Assembly: GCA_024803745.1 (NCBI GenBank)
Contig: JANJXV010000013.1
Span: 13,195,001-13,259,000 of the forward strand
DNA: 64,000 bases
Source of the DNA: Megascapheus bottae
Lineage: Eukaryota > Chordata > Mammalia > Rodentia > Geomyidae
Direction: 5' to 3'
Shown here: positions 32,481 through 43,343 of the stretch, piece after piece
Position numbering within the stretch: position 1 is the stretch's first letter
Layout of the letters: every line of letters starts with the position of its first letter
Program-made: the position numbers and the translations under genes
The notes under the pieces: generated by a model
The model's database searches: none
Seen by the model: the letters and a program-made list of their open reading frames with translations, nothing else
What the model was told of the DNA's origin: nothing

Positions 32481-33017
32481 ATAATGATTTATTACATTGA
32501 TTAGTACATGTCTATGATATACAAACCCTTAGCCTAATTTTGATTATGTTCTAAAAATTAAGTGCCTGTGATAGTATGTAGAGATTCCCTTCTTGAATAC
32601 TTATTTGTTAAACATATCATTTAAAATATGATGTAAAAATCAATGTTAATAAATTCTTTAATAAAATTAAAAAAAAAAAAACAGCGTGAGAGCTGCTAGG
32701 GGTCACAGTGTCAGCTCCCGAGTCTGCACTGTGTCCCTGGCCAGTCAATTCACCATCTACTTCCCCAATAAATTCACCTTTTTTTTTTTTTTTTTTTTTT
32801 TTTGCCAGTCGTGGGCTTGAGCTCAGGGCCTGAGCACTGTCCTTGGACTTTCTCAAGGCTAGAACTCTACCACTTGAGCCTCAGCACCACTTCCGGCTTT
32901 TTTCTATGTACGTGGTACCGAGGAATTGAACCCGGGTCTTCATGCATGCTAGGCAAGCACTTTAACCACTAGGCCAAACTCCCGGCCCAAATTCACCTTT
33001 TTATATGAAAAAAAAAA
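32481..33017 (+). mobile_element. L1 3' end with putative 3' transduction
   Basis: 32481-32668 matches, in the opposite orientation, the 3' UTR of the L1 at 28226-28400. It has two AATAAA signals (32648, 32660) and an A-tract at 32669-32681. About 107 bp of non-L1 sequence follows (32682-32783 and 33003-33007, split by a later family A SINE), with a second AATAAA at 32767-32772 and a second A-tract at 33008-33018. The direct repeat ATCTGTCTATG at 32470-32480 and 33018-33028 encloses both parts, so they arrived together. Confidence 0.82.
32784..32988 (-). mobile_element. Family A SINE inside the L1 transduced segment
   Basis: Near-complete copy with a long T-tract followed by GCCAG. The TSD AAATTCACCTTTTT is at 32770-32783 and 32989-33002. 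Confidence 0.93.
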
Positions 33018-33056
33018 ATCTGTCTATGGAAAGACAGATTGAAGAATTAAGAACAA

Positions 33057-33182
33057 GCCAGGTGTGGTGGCTCACACCTGTAATCCTAGCTACTCAGGAG
33101 GCTGAGATCTGAAGAACCAGGTATAAAGCCATTCTGGGCACAAAAAAAAAAAGAAAAAGAAAGAAAGAAAAAGAAAGAAGAG
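33057..33182 (+). mobile_element. Family B head-only copy with its own A-tail
   Basis: The 7SL-type head (CCAGGTGTGGTGGCTCACAC) stops after CATTCTGGGCAC and runs straight into an A/AAAG tail of about 40 bp. Confidence 0.82.
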
Positions 33183-33305
33183 AATAGTGAATATTGAAAT
33201 GATCTAGAACAGATTCCTTGAAGAGATTTATTAGAGTATCTACTTGAATGACTTAAGGTAAACTAGAAAGCCACTGAGAGAATGTACTAGAAAGGAATTC
33301 AGAGC

Positions 33306-33525
33306 AGGCCAGGTGCAGTGGCTCACCCCTGTAATCCTAGTTACTTAGGAGGCTGAGATCTGAGGATCAAGGTTCAAAGCCAATCCCGGGCACAAAAGAA
33401 CCTGAGACTCTTATCTCCAGTTAACCTGAGGAAATGGGAAGTGGGGCTTAGCTCAAGGTTAGGGCTGTAGCCTTGAGCTGAAGAGCTCTGGGACAAGATC
33501 CAGGCCAAGTTCAATAAATAAATAA
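33306..33525 (+). mobile_element. Family B SINE
   Basis: Full length with an (AAAT)n tail. The SNRPE retrocopy landed at the end of that tail. Confidence 0.88.
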
Positions 33526-33540
33526 ATAAATGCTGTCTTT
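33526..33540. repeat. Target-site duplication, SNRPE retrocopy, 3' side
   Basis: ATAAATGCTGTCTTT matches 34261-34275 ATAAATGCTGTTTTG. Read in the retrocopy's orientation the duplication begins with a run of A, as expected for L1 endonuclease cleavage at TT/AAAA. Confidence 0.8.
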
Positions 33541-34260
<720 letters not shown>

Positions 34261-34271
34261 ATAAATGCTGT

Positions 34272-35055
34272 TTTGAGAATTAAATGAGAGAATATATAAA
34301 ACACCTAAACGTGTGCTTGACTTTACTCATTAAATACATTTACTGTATGTCTGTTGGTAGTGAGCTAGGTGTCAAACAAGTTTATTTTGGTTTTGTTTTT
34401 CAAATTTGTTAATCAGTAGATCTTCAAGTTCTTGTTTTGTGCCAGTGTTGTATTAGGTGATCACCCTGAGCTTACTCTTGTAATCAGGAAAAGAAGTAGT
34501 AGAAAAAAAAGAAAACTACTTAGAAATTGATGGGTATGTATAAAAATAAGAGCTTGGGATTCTGGTAATTGGAACACCTGATAAGTTCATTTATTATGAA
34601 AAAAAAACCTTCATGTGCATTTCTATCATCTTGCCTCATCACTGGATACCAGCTCAGTCACTTCACAGCCAGACTTCCTGCTGCTTTAAACCTGCTTGCT
34701 TTAGGAAAATCAGATAGGAGCCAAGTCCTCTATCCTTATAAGACCATCTGTTTTTCAGAACCACAGATGCTGCCCTTACAGTTGCAACCTAACACAACTG
34801 GAATGATTTATTCATCTCCAGGTAACATTTGTATTATCAGCCTTCTAGCAGCATATGATATCAGCTTTACACTTAATGATGCATCTAGTACAGGTGGTAA
34901 GCTATGCTGAAAAAGATGCTTCTGGCTTAGAAATTGCTATTGGACAGGTGGAGGTAAGCTGTTAATCTTGAGATATAGCTAGAAGATGCATACAGACCCT
35001 GGCAGCAAGAGCTCTGTATCTTGACACCTGGGGTATTTCAGATCATTTAAATCAT
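34272..35055. other. Unique intronic sequence
   Basis: A 113-codon plus-strand frame (34569-34910) has no recognisable domain. CAGGTAACA at about 34819 could be a cryptic donor. Confidence 0.4.
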
Positions 35056-35059
35056 TGTT

Positions 35060-35252
35060 TTCCCCTCAGTCCCCCCATCAGTACTGGGATCAAACCCAGG
35101 GGTTTACAGATGCTATGTTGGCACTGTATCACTGAGTTACGTGCCCAGCCCTTGCTTTTTGAGGTGGAATAAAACCTGGTTGGCCTTGAACTTGGAACCT
35201 CCTTCCTCAGAGTTCCAGTGCTAGGATTATGGTGGTACATAACACCTAGGGT
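35060..35252 (-). mobile_element. B1-ID composite
   Basis: ID-like antisense part (ACTGGGATCAAACCCAGGGG, ACTGAGTTACGTGCCCAGCCC) directly followed by a B1 part (TTGAGGTGGAATAAAACC, TTGGCCTTGAACTTGG). Confidence 0.55.
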
Positions 35253-35254
35253 CA

Positions 35255-35985
35255 ACTTATTAAGTTGACTGAACCAGTGTTGGATTAGGTGAAGTAATTA
35301 AGATCCCCAAAGGGAAGAGACTTAGTTTCAATTTGAAATACATAGTCAAAACTAGAACTCAGGTATTCTAATTCCTGGCCTAGTGTACATGTCCCCTTTT
35401 TGTGCAGTACTCTGAAAAACTTTAAAACAGTAAACAAATAAGAGATATGGCATTTTATCATTGTTTTTTTGCTTAGTTGGTTACTTGCTGTTATCTTGAA
35501 CAAATTACCTTTTGTCCCTTAACTGAACTGAACAAGTTGTAAATTTTTTGAAGTTCTCTTCTTATATGTAACACCCATTCTGAATTGTTTTGGTGATTAA
35601 ATGAGATAAAATAGGGAAAGCTGCTTAAGTCAGTTTTGATGACCACAGGCATACTAAAAGAATGCTCCTTCTCTGCAGCTCAATTGAGCAAACACTGATT
35701 AAACATTTGTTCTAGTTTAATTTCTAGGCTTTTACTTTGCCTGTAAGGTCCTGACTCTTCTTATTATATTGAGGATCTTATTTTGATAGTATTTTTTCTT
35801 TCCATGTTCATGTCTCCATAGCAATTGCTGGAAAAACTGATGCTTATTTTCAGGAAAATTTCAAATATTAGTGTGAATTTGTGTTACTGTGAATGAATGT
35901 AGCTGAAGCTAGACTGAGACTTGTCATTGACCTCTTATTTATTTGTTGTTTATGTGATACCAAGGAACCAGCATCTACCTCTCTT
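35255..35985. other. Unique intronic sequence with MIR-like trace
   Basis: 35560-35640 has a MIR-like GGTGATTAAATGAGATAAAAT; the rest is unassigned. Confidence 0.4.
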
Positions 35986-36000
35986 AAAAAGTGCTTTGAG

Positions 36001-36192
36001 GGACGGGAGTTTGGCCTAGTGGTTAAAGTGCTTGCCTAGCATGCACGAAGACCCGGGTTCGATTCCTCGGTACCACATACATAGAAAAAAGCCGGAAGTG
36101 GTGCTGAGGCTCAAGTGGTAGAGCTCTAGCCTTGAGAAAGTCCAAGGACAGTGCTCAGGCCCTGAGCTCAAGCCCAGGACTGGCAAAAAAAA
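36001..36192 (+). mobile_element. Family A SINE, intact full length
   Basis: TSD AAAAAGTGCTTTGAG at 35986-36000 and 36193-36207. B box GGTTCGATTCC; closely similar to the 31238 copy. Confidence 0.95.
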
Positions 36193-36207
36193 AAAAAGTG
36201 CTTTGAG

Positions 36208-36565
36208 CCAGATACTGGTGGCTCATGCCTTTAACCCTACTCAGGAGGCTGAGTTCTAGGCCTGCAGTTCAAAGCCAGCCCAGTCGGAAAAATCCATGAC
36301 TCTTTTTTTTTAATTGTAATGTATAGAGGGGTTACAGTTATATTCGCCAGATAGCAGGTGCATTACTTATACATTGATACCCCTTCTCATGTTTTTGTTC
36401 CCATTTCCCTCCCCCATGAGGCTCTTAACTCCAATTAATTACCAAAAAGCTGGAAGTGGAGCGGTGGCTGCAGTGGTAGAACTCTAGCCTTGGCTTAAGA
36501 ACAGTGCCAAGGCCCTGAGTTTAAGCTCCAGAACAGGCACTAAAAAACAAACAACCCCCCCCCCA
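36208..36565 (+). mobile_element. Family B SINE split by an L1 end
   Basis: Head 36208-36304, then 36415-36565 after the insertion. C-rich then A-rich tail. Confidence 0.82.
36305..36414 (-). mobile_element. Short L1-type 3'-end insertion splitting a family B SINE
   Basis: Same 3'-end subfamily as 20667-20774. It interrupts the conserved CCATGAGACTCTTA linker of the host SINE; repeat-like CCATGACTCTT and CCATGAGGCTCTT lie on either side. Confidence 0.78.
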
Positions 36566-37016
36566 AAAAAAAAAAACCGGACAACAAACCTAAACTAAAA
36601 AATCCAGTGCTTTGGGTGCCTCTATTTGGAGGGTTGTTATGCTAGACACTATTATCACCTCAAAGAGGTGAAATGTTGGGTTTTAGTGAATTGCTTCCCA
36701 TTTAGGCTCTGTGACAAGCCATCTGCTTCTCAAACCTAATTTCCCTTTACCAGCAAGGACCTACAGGCAGTTCAGATGGAGAACAAAAGCTTTCTCCAGT
36801 TCCTGATGGTTTATAGGAGTGAGAAACTGCAGGGAGAAAGTACATCTGTTTATTGGAATTCATTTGTGATGTGGTATCCTGACTAGACAGTATTTTACCA
36901 TGAATCTGCTGGGGTGGCAGAGGTGATAAAATTGTGTAATGGAGGTCTAACAACATACATTTTTACTATTTGAATTCTTGCCTGGGGCCCTGATGACCTT
37001 GTTCCAATTGATGTTT

Positions 37017-37212
37017 GTTTGTTTGTTTCTTTCTTTCTCCCCCCCTCTCCTCCTCCTACTCCTTCTCCTTCTCCTCTTCTTCTTCTTTTCCTTCTCTTTC
37101 CTTCTTCTCTTTCCTTCTTTTCCTTCTCCTTCCTTCTTTTCCTTCTCCTTCCTTCTCCTTCTTCTTCTCCCCTTCCTCCTCGTTCTTCGTTCCTCCTTCC
37201 TTCTTCTTCTAA
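37017..37212. repeat. Polypyrimidine tract (CTT/CCT)n
   Basis: Nearly 190 bp of C and T only (TTCT, CTCCTT, TTCCTTCT units) at the tail of an antisense family B copy. It produces long open but meaningless frames on both strands. Confidence 0.93.
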
Positions 37213-37460
37213 TGGTGCTGGTCCTGAAGTTTGAACTGGGGGGCTGAACACTGTCCTTTGCCTCCCTCCCCCCCCTCGCTAAGGCTAGTGCTCTACTTGA
37301 GCGCAGCTCCCCCCTTCTGCCTTTTTTGTGGTTAACTGGAGATAAGAGTCTCATGGACTTTCCATGGACTTGCCAGCCTAGGCTGGCTTTGAACCTTGGT
37401 CTTCAGATCTTAGCCTCCTGCATGGCTAGGATTACAGGTGTGAGCCCCTGGTGCCTAGTT
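37213..37460 (-). mobile_element. Family B SINE
   Basis: GGTGCTGGTCCTGAAGTTTG through ATTACAGGTGTGAGCCCC. Confidence 0.8.
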
Positions 37461-37569
37461 TCTATACTTAAAAGAAGTTATTAAAAATTTTTGATGCCTG
37501 CATCTATTGTCCAAGTATTCCATATGACTTGTGTTTTCCTGTTGGCTGCCTTTTCTAGTTGCAGCCAAC

Positions 37570-37790
37570 AGGAGTTAGGGTCTCATAGACTTTCCTGCTC
37601 TGTCTAGCTTTAAACCATGATCAGATTTCAGCCTCCTGAGAAGCTGGAATTACAGGCATCAGACTCAGGCACTGGACATGCTTTAGATGCTTTAGTTATT
37701 TTTCAGGTTTTTGCCTCAACTAGCTTGGACTGCAGTCTTCTTTTTTAGGTTTTGTAGCTGGGATGACAGATATCACCACACACAGCTTAC
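37570..37790 (-). mobile_element. Family B head plus B1-like monomer, decayed
   Basis: 37570-37676 reads antisense family B 5' half (TCTCATAGACTTTCC, CAGCCTCCTGAGAAGCTGG). 37696-37788 is a B1-like remnant. Confidence 0.45.
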
Positions 37791-37817
37791 TGATTGAGAT
37801 TGGGGATGTGGTCTCCC

Positions 37818-38058
37818 TAACTTTTTTTTTTTTTGTGGCGAAACTGGGATGTGAACCGTAGATATTCAACCTAGCTTTTTTGTACATGGCTGGCTTTCTA
37901 CCATTGAGCCATGCCTCTATTTACAGTTTTTGCTGGTTAATTGGAGATAAGAGTCTCTTGTATTTGTCTTCCAGGGCTGGATCGAAACTGAGGTTCTTCA
38001 CTCTCAATTTCCTGAGTAGGTAGGATTCCAACCAGCATAAATCACTAGTGACTAGCTC
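37818..38058 (-). mobile_element. Family B SINE, old
   Basis: T-tract, GATGTGAACCGTAGATATTC, GCTGGTTAATTGGAGATAAG. Confidence 0.68.
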
Positions 38059-38059
38059 T

Positions 38060-38147
38060 TAACTTTTTGCTTGGGCTGGCCTTGAACTATAATTCTTCTA
38101 ATCTTCACCTCCCAGGTACCAAGAATAGGTAGGAGTCATCCATGCTC
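38060..38147 (-). mobile_element. B1-like monomer
   Basis: GCTTGGGCTGGCCTTGAACTA and CACCTCCCAGGTACCAAGAA. Confidence 0.45.
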
Positions 38148-38364
38148 AGTGATGGAAACCGCTAGCCACAAGTCCTGGGGTACTATAAAAGGAACATAAA
38201 ATGGATATGATCATCATGTGTCTGAGAGAGAAGATGGTGTTTTAAGCTTTTCAGTGACCTAAGTGGCCCACCAAGGTCATGGAATGTCAAAGACTCTACT
38301 CACTTAAGGATTAGGCTTAAATAATGAAACAGGTCACCACATAGTTCCTGAAAAGTAAGGTAGG

Positions 38365-38404
<40 letters not shown>
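38365..38404. repeat. (TG)n with CG end
   Basis: TG run ending GCGCGCG. Confidence 0.93.
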
Positions 38405-38405
<1 letters not shown>

Positions 38406-38439
38406 CACATGTTAGCAGGTTGGCAAGTCTTACAAGAAG

Positions 38440-38710
38440 AAGAAGAGAACACACCCAAATAAAATCAGAGATGAGAAGGGACATATCACTACAAAAACTA
38501 CCAAGATCCAGAACATAATAAGGGAATACTTCTCAAACCTTTATGCTGATTTGAGAATCTGGAGAAATGGATGAATTTCTAGCAAATATTGATGTACTCA
38601 GACTAAACCAAGACGATCTAAACTAACTAAACTGACTCATTTCAGGTAATGAAATAGAAATGGCTATATAAGACCTTCTACCCAAGAAACTACCCAGTTT
38701 AGGAATATGG
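38440..38710 (+). mobile_element. L1 ORF2 fragment
   Basis: Plus-strand translation resembles an ORF2 segment (EKG.ITT, IQNIIREYFSNLYA, then NLPTKK-like) with stops. Confidence 0.62.
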
Positions 38711-38984
38711 AATTAGTATGGATGAGAATTGAGGCAAGTTTCATGTTTATTGTTCGTTGACATTAAGAAGACTGTTAACTAGTTTCTGTATGACTTTGAG
38801 CAGGTAATTTCCAAGCTTTGGAATTCTAGTTTATAAAATAGGTGACTGGGATCCATGGACACTATTATAGCATTTATGCTATTTGTAGCTGTCCTGATCT
38901 AGATGACAAGACAAAACTCACATTGGCATTTTAAACAGATTAAATTTAATATAAAGAATTAACTAAGTATTGAGAAGGGGGGGG

Positions 38985-39100
38985 AGAGGGAAAGTGGGAC
39001 AAAAATATGAGATCAATGCACCTGATAAATGTAATTGTAATCCCTCTAAACATTACCCCAACAATAAAAAGGATAATAAAAAAGAAGAGCTAAGTAAAAG
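38985..39100 (+). mobile_element. L1 3'-end fragment
   Basis: ATCAATGCACCTG and GTAATCCCTCTAAACATTAC match the reverse complement of the short insertions at 20667 and 36305. It ends in an A-rich tail. Confidence 0.6.
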
Positions 39101-39566
39101 ATGACCGGCTATTTGAAGGGATGTTAAAGAACCCTAAGGTATGATAGAGATAGTAACGATAGAAAATGACAACTATCCTCAGGGCTGATCAGAAAAAGAA
39201 CTAAGCTCCTTGAACAAGGAGCTGAGCTTCAGATCCCTGAACAGTGTGTGACTAATGTAGTAATATGCTACTTGTTACTATGATACAGAAGAAACTAGCT
39301 GGTGAATGCTTGCCTTAGACCTTAGCGAGTCACTGCCTGGAAATCCTAGAGCCCTCCGCACATGGACCTACTTGCTGCTCAGAAGAAAACTGAACCTTGA
39401 AAAGGTTCCTTCCCCCACCCCTCTCCCCCAGCCTTCTTGTAGTCTCCAGCACCCTCACTTGGCAGGTACTCATATGAAAAAACAGAAATGTCTCTAGGGT
39501 GTAGTTGGGTAACACAGGACAATTGGAAATTGGTTTAGAATCCTAAGATAATAAATTAACAACTTA

Positions 39567-39857
39567 TGAGTAAGTGGATCACACTTTAATTCTAGCTATC
39601 TGGATGGATATGGTTGGAAAGATTTTGTTTCCAGGCTAGCCTGGACAGAAAAGTCCATGAGATTCCATCGGTGGCAGAAAATGAGTATAGTTGTTTGTCC
39701 CTGTAATCCCAATCATACTTAAAAAGGTGGATTGTGCCTAGGCAGGAAGTGAGACCCTATCTGAAAAATGGCCAGCATCAAAAAAGGCTAGAGGTGTGGT
39801 TCAGTGTATAGTGCTTGCCTAGCAGGTGCAAAATTCCCAGCACCATTGAGAAAAGGT
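39567..39857 (+). mobile_element. B1-like monomer followed by B1-ID composite
   Basis: 39567-39670 is a decayed 7SL-type unit. 39690-39785 (TGTAATCCCAATCATAC, GAGACCCTATCTGAAAAA) is another, joined to an ID-like part 39786-39857 (GTGGTTCAGTGTATAGTGC, TTCCCAGCACC). Confidence 0.55.
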
Positions 39858-39879
39858 TAAAAATTTTTTTTTTTTTTTA

Positions 39880-40114
39880 GCCAGGCGTGGTAGTTCACGT
39901 CTGTAATCCTCGCTACTCAGGAGCTGAGATCTGAGGATCATGGTTCAAAGCCAACCCAGGCAATAAAGACTGTGAGACTCTTTATTTCCAGTTAATCACT
40001 AGAAAAGGGGAAATGGGGCTGTGGCTCAAGGAGTAGGGTGGTATCCTGGAGGAGAGCTCAGGGACAACACCCAGTCCCAGGCATAGGGCAGTAGCCTTGA
40101 GCTGAAGAGCTCAA
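39880..40114 (+). mobile_element. Family B-long SINE, left arm of an inverted pair
   Basis: 7SL-type head, linker, duplicated block; ends at GAAGAGCTCAAAA without the terminal part. Confidence 0.85.
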
Positions 40115-40346
40115 AATTTGGTGGATCTTGGGGCTTGAACTCTGGGCCTGGGCTCTGGTTTTGAGCTTTTCAGCTCAAGGCTACCTCCCTACCCCTTGAA
40201 CCTCAGTGCCACTTCTAGTTTTCTGGCGGTTAATTGGAGATAAGAGTTTTATGGACTTTAGCGCCTGGGCTTGCTTTGGACCGTGATCCTCAGGTCTCAG
40301 CCTCCTGAGTAGCTAGGATTACAGGTGAGAGCCACCATGCCCAGCT
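40115..40346 (-). mobile_element. Family B SINE, right arm of an inverted pair
   Basis: Full antisense copy starting TTTGGTGGATCTTGGGGC, directly abutting the sense copy. Confidence 0.88.
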
Positions 40347-40357
40347 TGTCTTTTTTT

Positions 40358-40391
40358 TATTATTAAAGAATTTATTAACATTGATTTTTCT
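40358..40391 (-). mobile_element. 34-bp L1 3'-end insertion
   Basis: The minus strand reads the terminal bases of the L1 3' UTR seen at 32640-32668 (ATCAATGTTAATAAATTCTT). The 15-bp repeat AGCTTGTCTTTTTTT flanks it at 40343-40357 and 40392-40406. Confidence 0.82.
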
Positions 40392-40406
40392 AGCTTGTCT
40401 TTTTTT

Positions 40407-40615
40407 CAACTTAGGATCTTGCACTTGCTGGCTTGGCTGGCATTCTACCACTTCAACCTTGCCTCCAGCCTTACTATTTTGTTTACTTTCTCTATTTTAG
40501 AGATGGAGTCTCATGGACTTTTCTAATTGTGTTGGCCTTTAATATTAGTCCTCTGGATTTCAGCTTCTTCCTCATAGTTAGGATTAAAGGCATGGGCCTC
40601 TGGTACTTAACTAGT
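40407..40615 (-). mobile_element. Family B-like SINE, old
   Basis: GCATTCTACCACTTCAACC, GAGATGGAGTCTCATGGAC, AAAGGCATGGGCCTC. Confidence 0.5.
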
Positions 40616-40737
40616 CTATTTTGATATCTGTCATCTCCTCTGCACTGTAAGCTCAGTAGTAGCTGAATAGTGTCTGATAAGTCTATCTGTATTGATCCTA
40701 AAACAAGGTTTTTTATATTTAAAGAGTTGCTTAGGCA

Positions 40738-40946
40738 GGCCAAGAGTTTGGCCTAGTGGTAGAGTGCTTGCCCAGCATACACAAAGCCCTGGGTTTGATT
40801 CCTTGGTACCACATACATAGAAAAAAAAGCTGGAAATGGTGCTGAGGTTCAAGTGGTAGAGCTCTAGCCTTGAGCAAAAAGTGTCCAAGGACAGAGCCCG
40901 GGCCCTGAGTTCAAGCCCCCGACTGGCCAAAAGAAAAAAAAAATTG
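40738..40946 (+). mobile_element. Family A SINE
   Basis: AAGAGTTTGGCCTAGTGGTAG through CGACTGGCC and tail. TTGCTTAG on both sides is a probable TSD. Confidence 0.9.
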
Positions 40947-40949
40947 CTT

Positions 40950-41780
40950 AGCAAGTACTGTTGAATGAAGAAAGGTTGATTTAATCATGGTTCTTCCTGG
41001 GAGGAAAACAATACATTCTCCCTTGCAACTGCTTTGTGTTCTATAAGTTAAAGTTTATTGAAGGCACAGACCTTGTTGCTAGAGTGAACACAGGAGAACT
41101 TTTGCTGAACCTGTTACAAAAGAAACAGCTAATTTTTCTCAGAGAAATGTAGTAAAAAGGATGAAATAAGTTCTGTTTTCATCAGGTGACTTTCAAGATG
41201 ACCTGTAATCTCTGTTTTGCCTTTTGAAGACATTTGAAGATCTGTGTATAACTGGGTGAGGAGAAAGAAAAATTCAACTCTTGAAAACATTAGAGTTGGA
41301 ATTTAAACTTGCCAGGTTCTCTTTTATAGGCAAGCTTCACAAAGACATTAAGTTTACTGGTATGTGAACATTTTAATTGGCTGGTCCTCCTTTGTGGTTT
41401 GTACCAAAGAAATAGAAAAATAATAGCAAGCCACACCTCCTTAAATAGGCATGTGACAGATGTTTCTTAGTATTGTGTACAGAAGACCTGGCCCAGAAAT
41501 ATAAAGTACTGAAGGCTTTAAATACAACTTGGTCTTTGTGCGTACTATATTTTCTCCATTAGGAAACAACTTGGAAGAGAAGGAACAGGAATATACCTTG
41601 TGAAAAATACCTTGTGTAAATAATACCATAGTTTTATGTGGTTTCCTCCCTCTCTGCCTGCCTCCCTCTCTCCTTCCCTCTCAACACCGTGAGGTGCCCT
41701 TACTCCTTCTTCTAAGGCACACAGTCAAAAAGTGGAGTCACTGTGACTCCCCGTTCTTCTCCCTCTACTCCATTGCCATT
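40950..41780. other. Unique intronic sequence
   Basis: Single-copy DNA; nothing recognised. Confidence 0.45.
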
Positions 41781-41996
41781 CATTCATTCATTCATTCATT
41801 CATTCGTTTGTTTGTTTATTTGCCAGTCCTGGGGCCTGAACTCAGGGCCTGGGTACTGTCCTTGAGCTTTCTCAAAGCTAGAGCTCTACCACTTGAGCCA
41901 CAGTACCACTTCTAGCTTTTCCTATGTATATGGTACCAAGGAATTAAACCTGGGTCTAGGCAAGCACTCTACCAGTAGGCCAAACTCCTGGCCCAT
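41780..41996 (-). mobile_element. (ATTC)n run and family A SINE
   Basis: Tetranucleotide tail, then TTTGCCAGTCCTGGGGCCTG through CTCCTGGCCC. TCCATTGCC flanks it (about 41769 and 41996). Confidence 0.88.
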
Positions 41997-42387
41997 CCAT
42001 TGCCTTTTTATATTAAGTTGTGATTTAGTTGAATGGAACGATTCCAGATTTTCTACTGCTGTAATTGACCGTATTATGAATGACACATTTCCTATATTAT
42101 GTTGATTTTAATTGGAGACTACACAGCTTTTCATTAACTGAGCATCAGATGCAGTCTTATATTTTCCCTAAAGGTAAATGGATTAAGCCAGATGCTTTTA
42201 TGTACTTTGATTTCCATAACAACTCTTGAGAGAATAGTGCCACTTAGTTCTATTTTTTAAATTAGTATATACTAACTGTGACATTTCTACACATGTGTAC
42301 AATGTACATAAATCAAGCTCATCCCCTCTATTGCTCTGTCTTACCCCTCCTGCTGCCTAATGAAATTTCAACAGGCTTCACAATCTT

Positions 42388-42588
42388 TTTTTTTTTTTTT
42401 TGCCAGTCCTGGGGCTTGAACTCAGGGCCTGAGCACTGTCCTTGGGCTTTCTCAGAAATAGAGCTCTACCACTTGAGCCACAGCACCACTTCCAGTTTTT
42501 TTTCTATGTATATGGTACCAAGGAATTGAACCCGGGCTTTATGCATGCTAGACAAGCACTCTTACCATTAGGCCACGCTCTCAGCCCA
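42388..42588 (-). mobile_element. Family A SINE
   Basis: T15, GCCAGTCCTGGGGCTTGAAC through TAGGCCACGCTCTCAGCCC. Confidence 0.9.
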
Positions 42589-42723
42589 AAATCTCCACTT
42601 TTAAAGAATTAACAACTTAGCCAAGTTACTAAGTGGTAGAGTTCACAAAGTATTAAATCTAATGCCTATATAGTCTGAGTTTAGTTTTTATTTTTTTGGT
42701 CAGTCATGATCTGACCAATCTGT

Positions 42724-42920
42724 ATTTTTTTTTTTTGCCAGCTCTGGGCTTGAACTCAGAGCCTGAGCACTGTCCTTGGACTTTCTCAAGACTAGAATTC
42801 TACCACTTGAGCCTCAGCACCACTTCCGGCTTTTTTCTATGTATGTGGTACTGAGGAATCAAACCTGGGTATTCATGTATGCTAGGCAAGCACTCTACCA
42901 CTAGGCCAAACTCCCGGCCC
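42724..42920 (-). mobile_element. Family A SINE
   Basis: T-tract, GCCAGCTCTGGGCTTGAAC through CTCCCGGCCC; a short GGTCAGTCATGATCTG piece of family B precedes it. Confidence 0.9.
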
Positions 42921-43000
42921 TGTAAGTATTCATAATCAGATAATATTATAGATTTGTGAATGCCTCAGAACACTATAAAATAGTGGTTAAAAGCTTTGTG

Positions 43001-43240
43001 CCTCCTGGGCACTGGAGGCTCCAGGCTCACACCTGTACCTTTTACTACTGAGGAGGATGAGAGCTGAGGATTGAAGTTCAAAGCCAGCCCAGGCAGGAAA
43101 GTCTGTGAGACACTTACTTCCAGGAAAAGTGGAAGTGGCACTGTGGTTCAGAGTGGTAGAATGCTAGCCTTGAGAAAAAAAAGCTCAGGGACAGCCCTTA
43201 GACCCTGAATTAAATCCCCACAATATACCAAAAGAAGCAA
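43001..43240 (+). mobile_element. Family B SINE
   Basis: GGCTCACACCTGTACC, GTTCAAAGCCAGCCCAGGC, AGTGGCACTGTGGTTCAG. Confidence 0.8.
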
Positions 43241-43269
43241 AAAACTTTGCCTATGGATGTGTGTGTTTG

Positions 43270-43343
43270 TTTTACTTGGGATTGTACCCAATTCCTTTAG
43301 ATTGCTAGGCAAATGCTCTACCACTTGAGCTACACCCCCAGCC
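43270..43343 (-). mobile_element. ID-like monomer
   Basis: GGGATTGTACCCAATTCC, TTGCTAGGCAAATGC, GAGCTACACCCCCAGCC. Confidence 0.65.

Noticed and set aside
34569..34910. 113-codon plus-strand frame
   Set aside because: No domain resemblance and no supporting signals; a chance frame in intron DNA.
36895..37354. Long minus-strand frames rich in Glu, Lys and Arg, and plus-strand frames rich in Ser, Phe and Leu
   Set aside because: They come from the polypyrimidine tract at 37017-37212 and a flanking SINE, not from a gene.
41640..41700. Pyrimidine-rich stretch as a splice acceptor of an extra exon
   Set aside because: No open coding frame or donor in a sensible position followed, and it grades into simple sequence.
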